Shown: positions 1 through 11,700 of the stretch, in pieces
Layout: each line of letters starts with the position of its first letter
Numbering within the stretch: position 1 is the first letter of the stretch
Assembly (NCBI RefSeq): GCF_030463565.1
Contig: NC_134646.1
Location: forward strand, 14,598,001-14,662,000
Origin: Pelecanus crispus
Taxonomy: Eukaryota; Chordata; Aves; Pelecaniformes; Pelecanidae
Direction: 5' to 3'
Length of the DNA stretch: 64,000 nucleotides
The notes under the pieces: generated by a model
Told to the model about the DNA's origin: nothing
Seen by the model: the letters and a program-made list of their open reading frames with translations, nothing else
The model's database searches: none
Translations under genes and position numbers: made by a program

Positions 1-375
1 ACAGCACACTCTTCATTCTAACCTTCTGAAATTCACGCTTCGAGATTTCTTGTGTGAATATCTTAATAGCTTATATTAATAGCTTACTTTAAGTTTTAGA
101 CTACCTATAAGTTTCATTAAAATAAATGGAAATCATAACAAGAATAATGTTATCAAATATTCCACCAGTAAAAAATGCACAACTCCAAAGGTTTTGTGTA
201 TATATAATAAACTATATGTATATAATTACCTTGCCCAATCTTCTGCTTAAGCATTTAGGATGCTTTTAAGAATTTAGGATGCATTAGGAATTAATTTCTT
301 ACTGACATTTCACAAGAACAACTATGCATTCCTCAAATGAACAACTGATAGCAAATGTTAAGTAAGAGGACATAC
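1..375 (-). other. CLGN intron 6, partial
   Basis: Intronic, AT-rich. I see no coding similarity or recognisable repeat in it; it continues past the left edge. Confidence 0.75.
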
Positions 376-457
376 CAGATTCAAGTCATCACTACTGGAG
401 AGAAGTTTAATATATGCACCACCACAGTCAATGCCTTCTTGAAAATTCACTTCGTAT
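376..457 (-). CDS. CLGN: CLGN exon 6, last one in the window
   Basis: 82 nt coding [20 protein letters not shown] and then SSDDLNL, which carries calnexin-family signature 1. Acceptor TTGCCCAG|ATACG, donor AATCTG|GTATGTCC. It ends in phase 0. The next exon (family motif with FGPDKCGEDYKLHF) was not found in bases 1-375, so it must lie to the left of the window. Confidence 0.93.
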
Positions 458-3400
458 CTGGGCAAGCAGCAAGTAAAAAAAAAACATTCCAAGCATCAGA
501 CAAATACAAATTAACTTCTAATTTGCAGTTCTAATTATGAATACATTAAGACTGTGTATTAGTTGCTACTGTCAACACACTTCTACATGACCAAAAAGTT
601 TTAATTGCTACCCAAGCTAATACAGCAGCAATGTCAGTCAAAAAACGCCATGGTAGCAACTGGTTGCAAACAGTTGGCATCACCAGTAAGAAAAGCTTCA
701 GGGTGGTATCAACCAACATGCAAACATCAAAGTGAAGTAGAAATGGGCAAGAGTTCTAGAAAGTTTGTGCCATCTTTGAAACTGCCCATATGACACATTG
801 AATTCAGCCAGAGGAGTTAGCTTGATACGTCTAAGTACAACAAAGCAAGTCTGAGTATTAGGCAGAAGTAGTCATATGGCCATGGTGCTCATCATCACTA
901 ATATTGCTATAATACATTCAAGATTCAAGTTGCTTTTACAGAGCTACACAGAAGTATTCTCTAAGTGGAAAAACTGTACTCAAACTACATATGACTTAGA
1001 TCTTTCAGAGTAAGACTGAAAATTAATTAGCTTTTTCAGCAATCTTGTAAAGTATTAGACTTCTGTCCTAAAATACTTCAAAAGAGTTTAAATATCACTT
1101 CTTAACACTTGTACTACAATCTTACTTGATTATTAAGTCATTCATACTTACAGTTCTGATGGCTCTGGATATAGGTCAATGCTATATGGAAGTCAGTATT
1201 TTTCTGCAGGGATTCACAGTACTTTCTTGACTTAAAGATTTTAATAATAATAAATATTAAGTAAAAAAATCTGAGGGATTACTTACTGAACAATCAAGGG
1301 TTTATTATCAAAAATAAATGCCTTTGTTAGCATAGCTGATATTGCATGATGCTTTGCCACCGATTTTAACACTAATCCTCTGTCTCCAGGCACTGTGTTT
1401 TCTTTCAGCTCTTCTACTTCCCATCTTCCTAAAACATACACACACACACACACAGAGTCTTTGAAAAAAACATAGGCTGAAATAAAGAAATCATAGCCTT
1501 GTTGAAAGCAAAGAGTTAACAGCAAATAAAGACTAGCTGCCAAAGCAGGGAAGAAATCTCGACATCTGGTGTTAAAGAAGTTAAACAATAATCATCCAAT
1601 TCATTACTGGTAAATGCTACCACGGATACAAAAACATTACTCAAGTCCAGCTTACACTTCCCCAAACTAACTGCTCTACAGCACTCAAATACAAAAAAAC
1701 CATTCATGGTACACAAATTCGCTGCTCACATCTTTCTATCAAATCAGTGATAGAATGTTTTAACCAGCACTTTTCAAGAATTAGAAACCACTAGAATTCC
1801 AGCTCCACAGTTAGATGATAAAATAAAAACTGTGTCATGCTAAAGATCCATCTAACCCAACATTCTGGCTCAGACACAAGGAAGAAAGAAAGCTTCGGGA
1901 AAAAGAGTGCAAGTACTTGTAACAACAAGAAGTGGCAAGCTTTTTCTTTTTTCTTTCCCCAAGTAGCTGTTTCTACAGCAGTAAAAAATCCCAGTTTCAT
2001 AACTGTTATAGCCAAAAGAAAGGAAATTATCAAAATCTCAGTTTTATGTGTAAACCAGAATTTTCCAACTAAAAAAAAGCCAGCCGTGGATTCCAAAGTA
2101 GGAAAGAACCACATCCTTACCATAATCCACCATAAACCAATGACATTGAATAGCAAAACATGCACATTTAACATAGAATGTTTTTACATCACAAAATTTA
2201 ATTAAGTCTATTGCACAAACCTGTAGCATGTGTGAATATCCACTGGATTTCTGTTTAATTGAAATAGTGTATGAAAGAATCAATACATTTTAGGTATGTC
2301 ATTTTATTCAAGCCTAATGCTTGCATTGCTAATATAGAGGCTGTTTCAACGCTCTGGTTCATATTTAATGAGTTTTATTGTAAAAATCTATTTCAGCCAT
2401 AAGAAATGGCAGATAAGTAAAGAGATACCTACACTTTGGGTACGCATAGCTCTACACAGAAAAGCCCACTCTCCCATTTCACCAAAAAGGTATTACTTCT
2501 AGCCAATTAAAATCATGCTAGCTTTCAGTATTTTAAAGATGGCACATGTGCAAAGTATAGGTTATTCCTGCTCTACTCAAATTTACAGAAATCTACAAGA
2601 AAACTTCAATATTGTAGATCTGTATCTTTAGGCTGTGGTATCCCACAATGCCTAGAGGAACATAAAATATTTCTCAAGATTTTAGATTTATTCCTACCAT
2701 CATCACATAAAAAGCATTAGTCACAAAGGCACTGCGTAAGCGAGATACCTGCACGGTTCTTCCCCTCCTGCTTATATGGAATTAGAACGTTTCAGGTCAA
2801 ATCTAATCACATGGGAGATGAAGCTCTCTTTCCACCCTGCCCCCACCCCGCCCAAAGTCTTTCCAAGACAAGCAAGCAAGCGCCTACAGCTTTAAAAATA
2901 AAAGATTATATAATTATACATTCTCCAAGTTTGGGAAAAATACAGTTGATTACACATGTGGGCAAAGAACAAGATTTCTAAAAGGGCAGTTATATTTTCT
3001 CAGAGCTTAGCAGCACAAGATTCACTGATATTTTTTTTTTTTTTTTCCAGGAATGAACACAGCACAAAAGAAAGACTACTTTTACAATTCACTGGAATTT
3101 TGAAAAAAGCCTGCGTCAACATGAACAAAAGGAAGAAAACGTAATGAGTTCTTCAGCACGTTCATAAACTGTGAAATCCAAATGAAACAGCTATTTACTT
3201 TTATTCAACTGAAGTGCAATTTGTGAAAGGTCATTAGAGAAGGGTAGATATGTATGTCAATAACAAATCCCTAGTTTCTTCTAGTCTGCTAAACAGGAGG
3301 GAGGAAAATTCCCTCTTCTTCAATAGTGTTCCTTCCTGGAAACTAAGACCAAGCAATAATGCCAGGCAAAACAAGACGACAAAAAAAAAAAATTAAATTG

Positions 3401-6400
3401 GAAAATAGTTCAAAAAACCTCTTTTTAAAACAGACTTTGGTAACGTTGAATTGTCTGGGTGACTTTAAGCAAATACGACTGTTTTGACATTAGAGACAAT
3501 TTCTATCTAATCCGAGGCCAAGTAATCAGAGACACATCAGTTCTTATAAGCATCTCATCTGTATGGATAGCCCCTTTGCAACTTCTTTATTTTTACCAGT
3601 TATTTCTGGTAACTGCTAAACCTAAAAACATCTGTTCTGTACTGTTTTGCACACCAGGGTCCTACAAGTTACATTTGCTTACCAGTTCCTATTAACATTA
3701 ATTGATTTCATTTGACATAAGAGCAGTAGCAAACACTTTTCTTTTGCAGCAGAAGCTTCTTCTGTTCTCCCCGCTTTCTCTTGAATGAAATAAATTCATG
3801 TTGCAAAATTATTGCCACAGATCACACATCTGTCAGTTTAAGATTACATTCAAGCAGGCAATTCTAGCCTAGGAATTCATAACTCAAGTGCAAACCCCCA
3901 CGATAAAAACCATCAAAACAACTTTTTCATTATTACTTTCCAAAGTTTTTTTAGACTACTGTAAGAATAAACTGCACAAGAACCACTGGAGGACCCTACA
4001 TTCTAGCACAGAGAATCTGAAAAAGTATTTTAAAGAAAAACATTATTCAGTTTAGCTTTTTTGTTTCAGAGGCTAGACTGGGAGACCAGCCCATCAATCA
4101 GTAGGACAGACGCAACAACATGGAACATGCTACTCTAGAAACGTGTTTAACAACTGAAACTGAAGTGGTAAATCTCTCTGACACGATTTCAGAGAAGGTG
4201 GTTCTCTGAAAGTTCTGAAAGTTCTCAAGAAGCACTACTCATGAACAATCAATACTGACTATTCAGATACCAGAGGGTATTCTAGTATCATTCATTGCAA
4301 TAGATTGTTGGGATGACCAAAAAAAAAAAAAAATTATCTTCACACTAAGTAACCCAATGAGCAACATTTCACACCTCAGTTTCAGGATAATAGTCATTAT
4401 ACAAACTAACATTTTTGACTTACGTCATCTAGGTTTTCAAAGGTAAGTTCAGTGTAAGGTGTAGTTATTTCTCAAAGAGCAACAGAACAGAAACTATACA
4501 GTGGAAGTAAACATTAAAACCACTTACCATCATATTTAGCAATGTTATCATCCGTGTCTTCTTTCTTGGTTTTAGACAACACCCACCTACAACAGAAAGC
4601 GTACTAGTCATTGAACTATCTATGCATGTATTATTTAACAAGCACAGGAAAAACAGCTTTCGCTTCTAGGCTGTGAACCTGTGATAATGATTTTGACAGT
4701 CAGCATCATGGAACTTTGTGTAGTTCAAAGAACTACAAAGCATTTAAAATACATTAGTCTAATATAGCAGTTCAAAATACTTCCTAGCAATGTAAATGAA
4801 TATACAATTATAACTCTAAAGTAATTAAGTTATTCTGAATAAACTTCAGTTTTATATACAAGCTGAGTTTGGCAGAATGTAAGAATATCACGTAAGCATA
4901 TAATGGAAAACAGCAAGGTTCAAGTGTAAAACCTTTGATACGATAAGGAAAAGAAAATAATCACCCAAAGAAACTTAACACTATCTGACAGTAACAGTAC
5001 ACATGCATAAAAGAGGACGAAAGGAAGAGGTAAAAGTGTCCAAATGGCAAATGCAATTATGCACTGAACAGATTCCAAATGTCTGGCACATAGGGCATCC
5101 CAACAGGGGGAACAAACTCCTGATCTCCTCGATACTATGAACTCAGCTTATCAAATTGAGGTTACCGAAAAGATATGCACATACCCGACACACACAGTGT
5201 TCATTTGGAGGAGGGGGTGGGAGGGGGAGAAAAAAGGGCAGTCCACCCTCTGATCATACAGTGGTTCTATCCTGAGCCATGCACAGGAGTATCTTAAGCC
5301 AAAAGTGTTGCTGAACTCTTCATCGTATCAACTACAATACTACATTCTCATGATTAATTCTGTAAAGAAGTATTTTCATTCATTCTGAAATATCCTCTGC
5401 ATGGAGTATTTCAGGGATGAATACTTTATCTTTTCTGTTTGAATTTCAGGCAGATTTGTTTGCTGTTAACAGAGATGCTGAAAGTTTCACAGTATAAATG
5501 GCAAACTAGATCCTTGGTCTACCAGGAGAAAGATCAATGGGGAAATAAGACATCTCTACAAGTCACGCAGATTTTCAAGTCCCATTCTCAAAAAAAGCTA
5601 CTCTATTCTGGTGATTCACCTAGTCAACTTTTATGTACCAGCTTCCCCAATTTTAAGGAAGAAAGGCAACATGCTGCTTACTTTCTCATACATCTTAAGT
5701 TCCATATGTGTTATTCTTATGTAAATGACGTACAGCTAGACCAAAAAATCCCAAGCATTGTAGCTAGAGCTTTGAATATTACATTTAGTAGGAAGACAAA
5801 CTAATCTTTGAACAGATTTCATGAAGCTAGAAATTGGGATGGATGTTATCATTCAAGTATCCCAGTTAAGTTTTTACATTTGTTAATCAAGGTCTTCAGT
5901 TGTTTGGGTTTTTCTTAGCAACCATTATCACCTCTTCTATTTAATCATTTTCCCTGTTATCATTGGTACTGCTTTTGTATTGCACTTCTTAACATTCAGA
6001 AGTGACATATCATTAAGACAAGTGATACGCTGAAGATGGGAGCTTATCTTATTTTCCTTCTACATTTGGTCTAAATATGCAACAAAAACAGGAAAATATG
6101 AAAGAACATCATGTGTGTAATGACAGACTAATGTTCAGTGGCCTGAAGTTTCCTGTAACCCTACAGAAGAGAACAGTTTAGAAACAACTGGAAAAAGGGA
6201 GTAAGATTCAATCTTACAAAAGTTACTGGTCCCTGCTACCGTGTTATTTTGTTTACAGTTTAAATCATGCATCCTCAGCAGACATATATGCCTTATGATG
6301 GTATAACCTCACTCCTACAGTAGCTGGATCTCAGTCTTCTCACAGGAAGTAAAAAATAGGCAGCTTCAAGTTCTACCGTAATGAATGTATCATATTGCAT

Positions 6401-8762
6401 CTCCTTTCACCTCTCTGTCTGGCTCTTCACAGGAGAGTTAGTTTTTGTTCCATCAATTTTAGTAACATATGAAAACACCTTTTTTCGTGATTTTTCACAA
6501 ATCAAGAGATAGGTCTTTTGTTCAACAGCATCAAAGTGTACAGGAAAAAATATACCAATAACAAGACGTGATTTCTCATTAAAAACCAGAGACTTACTTT
6601 CACATTTTAAAAGCTTTTCTCATAGCAAGGAAGTACTCTAACAACTCATCAGACCAGCTATTACTAAAGAGATTTCTACGGCATTCACAGATTCTACCCG
6701 AAAGCACTTACTTAACTTGAGCCAGTGACAGAAGGCTAACCTGGCTTGATTCAAAAAAGAAGTCAGTGATCATACAGACCACATTTACATGGTAGTCATT
6801 TGTTTTTCCTTGATATTCTACACACTTTACATGTGAGCTAGAAAGAGGACTGAAAGCCAAGTTGTTTTCCAACTAGAAGTAGTAAGTCTATTCCAGAAGT
6901 AGAAAGTAATATATTATATTCACTCTTATTGACAGTACATTGGCAGCAACTGACTATAGCTCACAATACACAGCTTTTCATTAAGCAACACAAGTCACCC
7001 AGTAGCAGTTACACCTTACATTGCCATACTGTTGGAAGAAAACTGGTAAGGTAGAGACAAGACAAAAATTTCTGGCTTAAGAATTGTTGAGATAAACCTG
7101 AAGATTTTTCTAAAATGTCAATGCAGTAAGGTCAAACTACCTAGGAACATTTCAGTAGTCTCATAAATATCTAAGTCTTACTGAGTATGGCAAGCAATAC
7201 AATAAATTAATAAAAAATCTGCTAAGAAAAGTCTTCCCCAATAGAGGTTTTATCTATAATGCTGAAGGCGCTGCCTTCTTACACATACCTAAGTGCGCCT
7301 GAAGAGTTAGAAAGAGTTTCCCACCGCAGTGTAATGGCTATGCGCTCCACCTTACAGCTAAACTCAGCTGGCTAAATCTTTAAATTATATTATTTTTCTT
7401 AATGTCCATAAACCCAGAGTTTATTAAAAGCTTCCTCAAAACACAAAAAATAGCAACATACCTGAAACGTTAACTGTCCGGCTTAACATTATGATGTATT
7501 TGGAGCAAGCATTACCAGCCTTCCCAATTCTAACCCCTGTAAAAATTAATTTTTATAAAGATACTAGCAGAAAAATGAATACAAAGTAAGTCCTGCCACT
7601 GTAAGTTAAACAGTCAAAAATAAAAGTTTGTAATTTTAAGGCATAAACTTACCCAGCCAATACTCCATCAAAGGTTTCTGTAAAATACACTTCCCCAGTT
7701 GGCTTTGGAGTCTGGTACACAACCTAAATGACACGTACAGATACACATAACTCTAACATAAATTACAATTTTTCATTTGAAATACACTATCATATCTCTA
7801 GAAGTAGTCCATCCAGACAGACCACCAGATTTTGTTCATTTAGAAACATCTAGCAGCATAGAACACCTTTCCCCACCCTCCCATGCCCCTCTCATTTCTA
7901 CAGTTTGGGCGCATCCCTCTAACAGGGAGCAATTTCATATCTGTGAATTTTAAAAATTGCTTCCTGTGTTCAAAGCTCTTTTAACTAAAGTACTGTTACA
8001 CATCTTACGTGTAACAAAACCCCAGAAAATTTACTGAACTTGCACCAATTCTTTGCTTTGTCCCTATTTCTTTCTGTACATGTTTTCCATTCTTCTGTTT
8101 TCCTGTCTACTTGGCACATTACAGTTGGGCTACACAGTAAAAAGTTGAAAAAATAATTCATTAATATTGCCCACATCTATTATGAAGTACAGCATAACAA
8201 ATGCAGAAAGATTTTCTGGGAATAAAGACAGTGCCATAAGGCAGCTGTGACTGATGAAATCCAGAAACTAGTCTAAAGTCAAAATCTCAGTAAGACCAAG
8301 ACGCTTTCTGCTTTCTTCTCTAGAAATGGCATGTTAGGGCTTACAACAAAAGGTTCTTCATGACTATCCACCACAGGCAGAAGATCTGATTTTACACTTT
8401 GGCATAGTACAATCATTCACCAAGCTTGTCCTTCATGTCACATTGAAAAACTCAGACGGGTGGGTTTGACACCCACTCAGTTGTCAACTGCGTGTTAACC
8501 TGCTCTTTTTTAAATGCATTTTTCCACCAATTTCTCCACTAGTTATAACTATGTATCTTATAATTACACAAGGTTTAGCTAAAGACTTCTGTAATCTTAC
8601 CTCTAAGGAAGATTCATCTCTGTCAACATCAGCTTCTTGAGACTGCTTGTCAAAATCCTCCACTTCAACATCTGTATCCAGAGTTTCTTCGTTTTCAATT
8701 TCTGCAGTCACTGAGCTAATTATCAGGACACCCAAACACAGCCAGTCCCACTGGAAATGCAT
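376..8762 (-). CDS. CLGN: Calmegin, N-terminal part (gene runs off left edge)
   Basis: Calmegin is a calnexin-family lectin chaperone of the ER membrane that binds monoglucosylated N-glycans on folding glycoproteins; in mammals it is prominent in male germ cells. Five coding exons (8601-8762, 7653-7723, 4528-4586, 1287-1428, 376-457) join in frame to 516 nt, the first 172 residues. Residues 1-20 form a signal peptide (hydrophobic [10 protein letters not shown], likely cut after SVTA), followed by an acidic stretch (about 21-50) and the start of the lectin domain. The family signature is visible as [16 protein letters not shown] (149-164), including the Cys of the lectin-domain disulfide (C156) and Tyr160/Lys162, which correspond to sugar-contacting residues in calnexin. 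MHFQ at the N-terminus and [11 protein letters not shown] favour calmegin over calnexin. The P-domain, transmembrane segment and tail lie beyond the left edge. Confidence 0.94.
458..1286 (-). other. CLGN intron 5
   Basis: 829 nt, AT-rich, no recognisable repeat or coding segment. The small open frame near 605-793 on the other strand has no family resemblance. Confidence 0.8.
1287..1428 (-). CDS. CLGN: CLGN exon 5
   Basis: 142 nt coding [20 protein letters not shown], then [18 protein letters not shown] and the IVQ that ends the exon. This is the beta-rich lectin domain. Donor CA|GTAAGTAATC. The acceptor TATGTTTTAG|GA is preceded by a (TG)8 tract instead of a normal pyrimidine run. Val stands where calnexin and calmegin usually have Arg in SRAKHHAIS. 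Confidence 0.94.
1429..4527 (-). other. CLGN intron 4
   Basis: 3.1 kb, AT-rich. It begins (gene sense) downstream of exon 4 and ends with a (TG)8 tract directly before exon 5. Homopolymer T/A runs lie near 3029-3046 and 4318-4333. Nothing else recognised; the overlapping open frames at 1791-2283 on both strands have no recognisable domain. Confidence 0.8.
1439..1454 (+). repeat. (CA)8 microsatellite at the exon 5 acceptor of CLGN
   Basis: A pure CA run on the + strand, so (TG)8 in the CLGN transcript, ending 10 nt upstream of the exon 5 border at 1428. Only TATGTTTTAG separates it from the exon. Confidence 0.95.
4528..4586 (-). CDS. CLGN: CLGN exon 4
   Basis: 59-nt exon coding [19 protein letters not shown], matching the calnexin/calmegin WVLSKAKKDD motif. 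Acceptor GTTGTAG|GTGGG, donor GATG|GTAAGTGG. It is too short to stand out as an open reading frame but keeps frame with both neighbours (enters with 1 nt completing Gly, leaves with 1 nt). Confidence 0.93.
4587..7652 (-). other. CLGN intron 3
   Basis: 3.1 kb, AT-rich. Contains a G-run cluster near 5213-5238 on the + strand. No repeat family recognised and no coding evidence, including the 121-codon open frame at 5439-5804. Confidence 0.8.
7653..7723 (-). CDS. CLGN: CLGN exon 3
   Basis: 71 nt coding for the start of the lectin domain, read as [20 protein letters not shown] followed by VLAG. Acceptor CATTTAG|GTT, donor GG|GTAAG. Relative to human calmegin as I recall it, the stretch after TFD is one residue shorter. 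The family motif PxPxGEVYFxETFD is clear. Confidence 0.93.
7724..8600 (-). other. CLGN intron 2
   Basis: 877 nt of AT-rich intron without recognisable features. Confidence 0.8.
8601..8762 (-). CDS. CLGN: CLGN exon 2, first coding exon
   Basis: Codes for residues 1-54: signal peptide and the acidic N-terminal segment. The start ATG is at 8762 and is preceded by a short 5' leader. The acceptor is either CTTCAG at 8772-8777 or CTTTCAG a few bases further up, so the untranslated part is 9-17 nt. The donor is GAG|GTAAGATT with GT at 8599-8600. The exon ends in phase 0. Confidence 0.92.
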
Positions 8763-8779
8763 CCTGGCTACCTGAAGAA

Positions 8780-11700
8780 CTGAAAGTTTTAAATTTTAAA
8801 TATCACTGCAAGCATATTATCAATACTATTTCAATTTTACCCCAGACTTTATCAACTAGAGAAAAAACACATTAAAATAATAAGAAATAAAAATCATAAA
8901 GTATTGTCACTGTAGTATTTTAGTGAAGTGCTATTATCTTAATTTGAAAAATTTCTTACTATACAGCCCTGACTCAGACTCTTTTTCCCTTCCTGTTGTC
9001 CCTGCAAAGTGCTTGTAGCCCGTTCCCTTATCTTGCCAGGCCACAAATCTAGCAAGACTTTGAAGGCAGTATATATGCGTTTTGAAGAACTATGTAAGAC
9101 CGCTTTTATTTTTCTCATTCCTTAACAATCATCAAACTGAATCTGTCTCTACAGTGTAGCAAAAAATAACATCCCTTTCATTAGGGAAAATAAAATTGAT
9201 AGATTTAGGACTTATTATTATCCACTGCCAGAATTACTCATTTGTATTTGGCTCTTCTTCCACTGTCTACGTTTACATGAGTGCAGAGTTTATACCAACT
9301 CCAGCTGTAAGTGTCAAAAGAAAGTATAAGATTGTTTCAGAAAACATTTTCTGTTTCAGAGTTACCCAATAAGAGCAAAAGTTTAAGCTTAAATGCAAAT
9401 ATCTTTCTAATTTCAGGGAAACCTGAAAATCTTTGTGCAAGTATGAATGTCAACAGCAGATAACTATCAATCTAATCTGCTGCGAAAAAGAAAGGACTGT
9501 TGCCCTGTATTTTTTGCTTTACATCTGTAATGCATACAAATCCAGTTTTACATTACAGTATCCAGTGTTTTGGAGCAGTGTAGTATCAAGCACATGCCTA
9601 TGCAAGTTTCCTCCACAGTCTTGTCAAAAATGCTTCTTTCTGGATTTGGAAATAGAAGGAAGACAGATTCTAGATACCCCTGCACAGGTATTTATCCTTT
9701 GGTTCTTATTAATTTCTATTCACAGTTAAGTTTAAAAAGAAAGGTAAATACTGATATTTAGTTTGCTATTGTAAGACATTTTCAAACCTTGCATTACTTT
9801 TAGCCACTATTAGTCGTACTAAATATTCTGCTACTGAGGTGCTTTCTGCACCTGAGAAAGCAGTTACCCTCTCAGTTATATCATTGCTATTTAGACATTA
9901 AATTCTTTACCACTAAACCCCTAAATATCCCAACAATTCAAGATACCACCTTATACTGGAAATGTGAGTCTCTCTCTTCCTGGCTTTATCAGATTTGTAA
10001 GTAATTCAAATATTAGAATTGCACCAATAATTATTTACCATTCAGTTTATAACATCTGCAAGTTCTATCAAGCAACACATACACAGATCAAACAGTATCA
10101 GGGCTAAAAAACCCACATCCCAGTATGACTGTGCTACAAATGTCCAAAACCAATTTTTTTTTTCCCGTATTCCTTTCAAGATCTATTAATTTAATATTCA
10201 CTGCACTGACTATATTTAGAGCCAAAACACAGAATTATCATAAAGTAGTAAAGTGTTTCACACACTAGTACTATATTAATATTAGGAAATCATCAAAAGC
10301 CTCCTTTCTTGGGACAGACACCTATTTTCCACAAAAATACATTAATTATGTTACCATTCTTTTTTTCTCCCCCACTATTATCCACAATCCATGCCATTCT
10401 TTGCAGGACTTTTCACCCTGCTGTGTATTTTGCTTGAGGATGGCAAGTCTATGGTTCCCTCTTTTCTCAGTTATTAACACAGTGATACTCTCAAAAGTTA
10501 TCTGCAAATTTTACTACATTTTTTGCATGTCTTTTTTTTAATTTATTTCAGTTAAAAGCTACAGATATTGTTAATTCACAGACCTCCCTGGCCATTTCTA
10601 GAACTTAACATAATCTCGCCCCGAAGACTTAGAGTAATTCAGTTTATCATATGTGAACATTAAATCTTCTGGTGTACTTTTGAACGCCTTTGTCTGGAGG
10701 CTATCACACTTAGTTCTACCACCCCCATTTTCTTGTTCTTAATCATCATATTAGGGCAAACAGTTAAAGAATGTCATATCAATACCTTCCGGGACTCCTT
10801 AGGTCTTAAGCTCTTAGCTCAAGTGGCATATATTAATCAGGTATTAGACTTGCTTTTTTAGCATAAAACTTGCCTACCTTACTTTAGCTAGTTTGTCATG
10901 CAGGTGCTCTCCTCCTCTTCTCCTAAAGCAGATGAAGAGATACGTCTTTCCTTGTCAACACATTTCAGGTGTATTTTGTGTACGATCCAAAATGCCTTTC
11001 ACTTACATAGCTGTACTTTTACTGTAATTAGCCCCATCCACTTTTGTTCCATACACAGACTAGCAAGGGTATCCAAGAAATCAGACTAGTACTCACCTTG
11101 CCACACAGTTCCCTTCCAAAAGTCCTGATACTTTCACTTCATTCATGCCGAGTCTTATCGCTACTCCCTGATATTAGCCTAGGTCATTCCTAATTTAATT
11201 CTGTCTTCAATTATACCTCCTACTTTTCCCTTCAAGAAGAGAAGGAACACTTTTTTGACCTCTGGACACACTTTTAAAATAGTCCCAGAAACACTGAAAT
11301 ACGTTATCAAGAACAATTACAGTTAACACTCAATTGCCAGGCAAAGATGGTTTTAAACAAGACCATTACATTTTTTACTTTTATGAACTCTGCCAACGCT
11401 CCAGTCTTAGCATGTAAAATAAATCTTTCAACTAAGCCGAAGTCAGGTCTCAAATTTCTGGTCTCAAAATAGAACTTCACACTACACATTTAATTGTCTT
11501 TAAAACCTACTGAACTTTCCTAATTAGCACACGAACACCTGTGAAAAACTTTTCTTATTCTTTCCTCAAGGTGACCATAGAAACAAGCCAAAAGGATCCC
11601 CACTGTTAAAAGTTCCTCAGCAGAACAAACCAAGTTGTCCCAGTCTATGGCACTCACACACACTGAACATGTTTACTAGCAGCCTTGGCCTTAACACCAA

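Noticed and set aside
1791..2205. Overlapping open frames of over 120 codons on both strands in CLGN intron 4
   Set aside because: Antisense overlap in AT-rich DNA with no family resemblance; it lies between two well-defined CLGN exons.
376..8762. Calnexin (CANX) as the identity of the left gene
   Set aside because: The N-terminus [15 protein letters not shown] and the neighbouring MGAT4 gene point to calmegin; NIAKYD is the only calnexin-like stretch.
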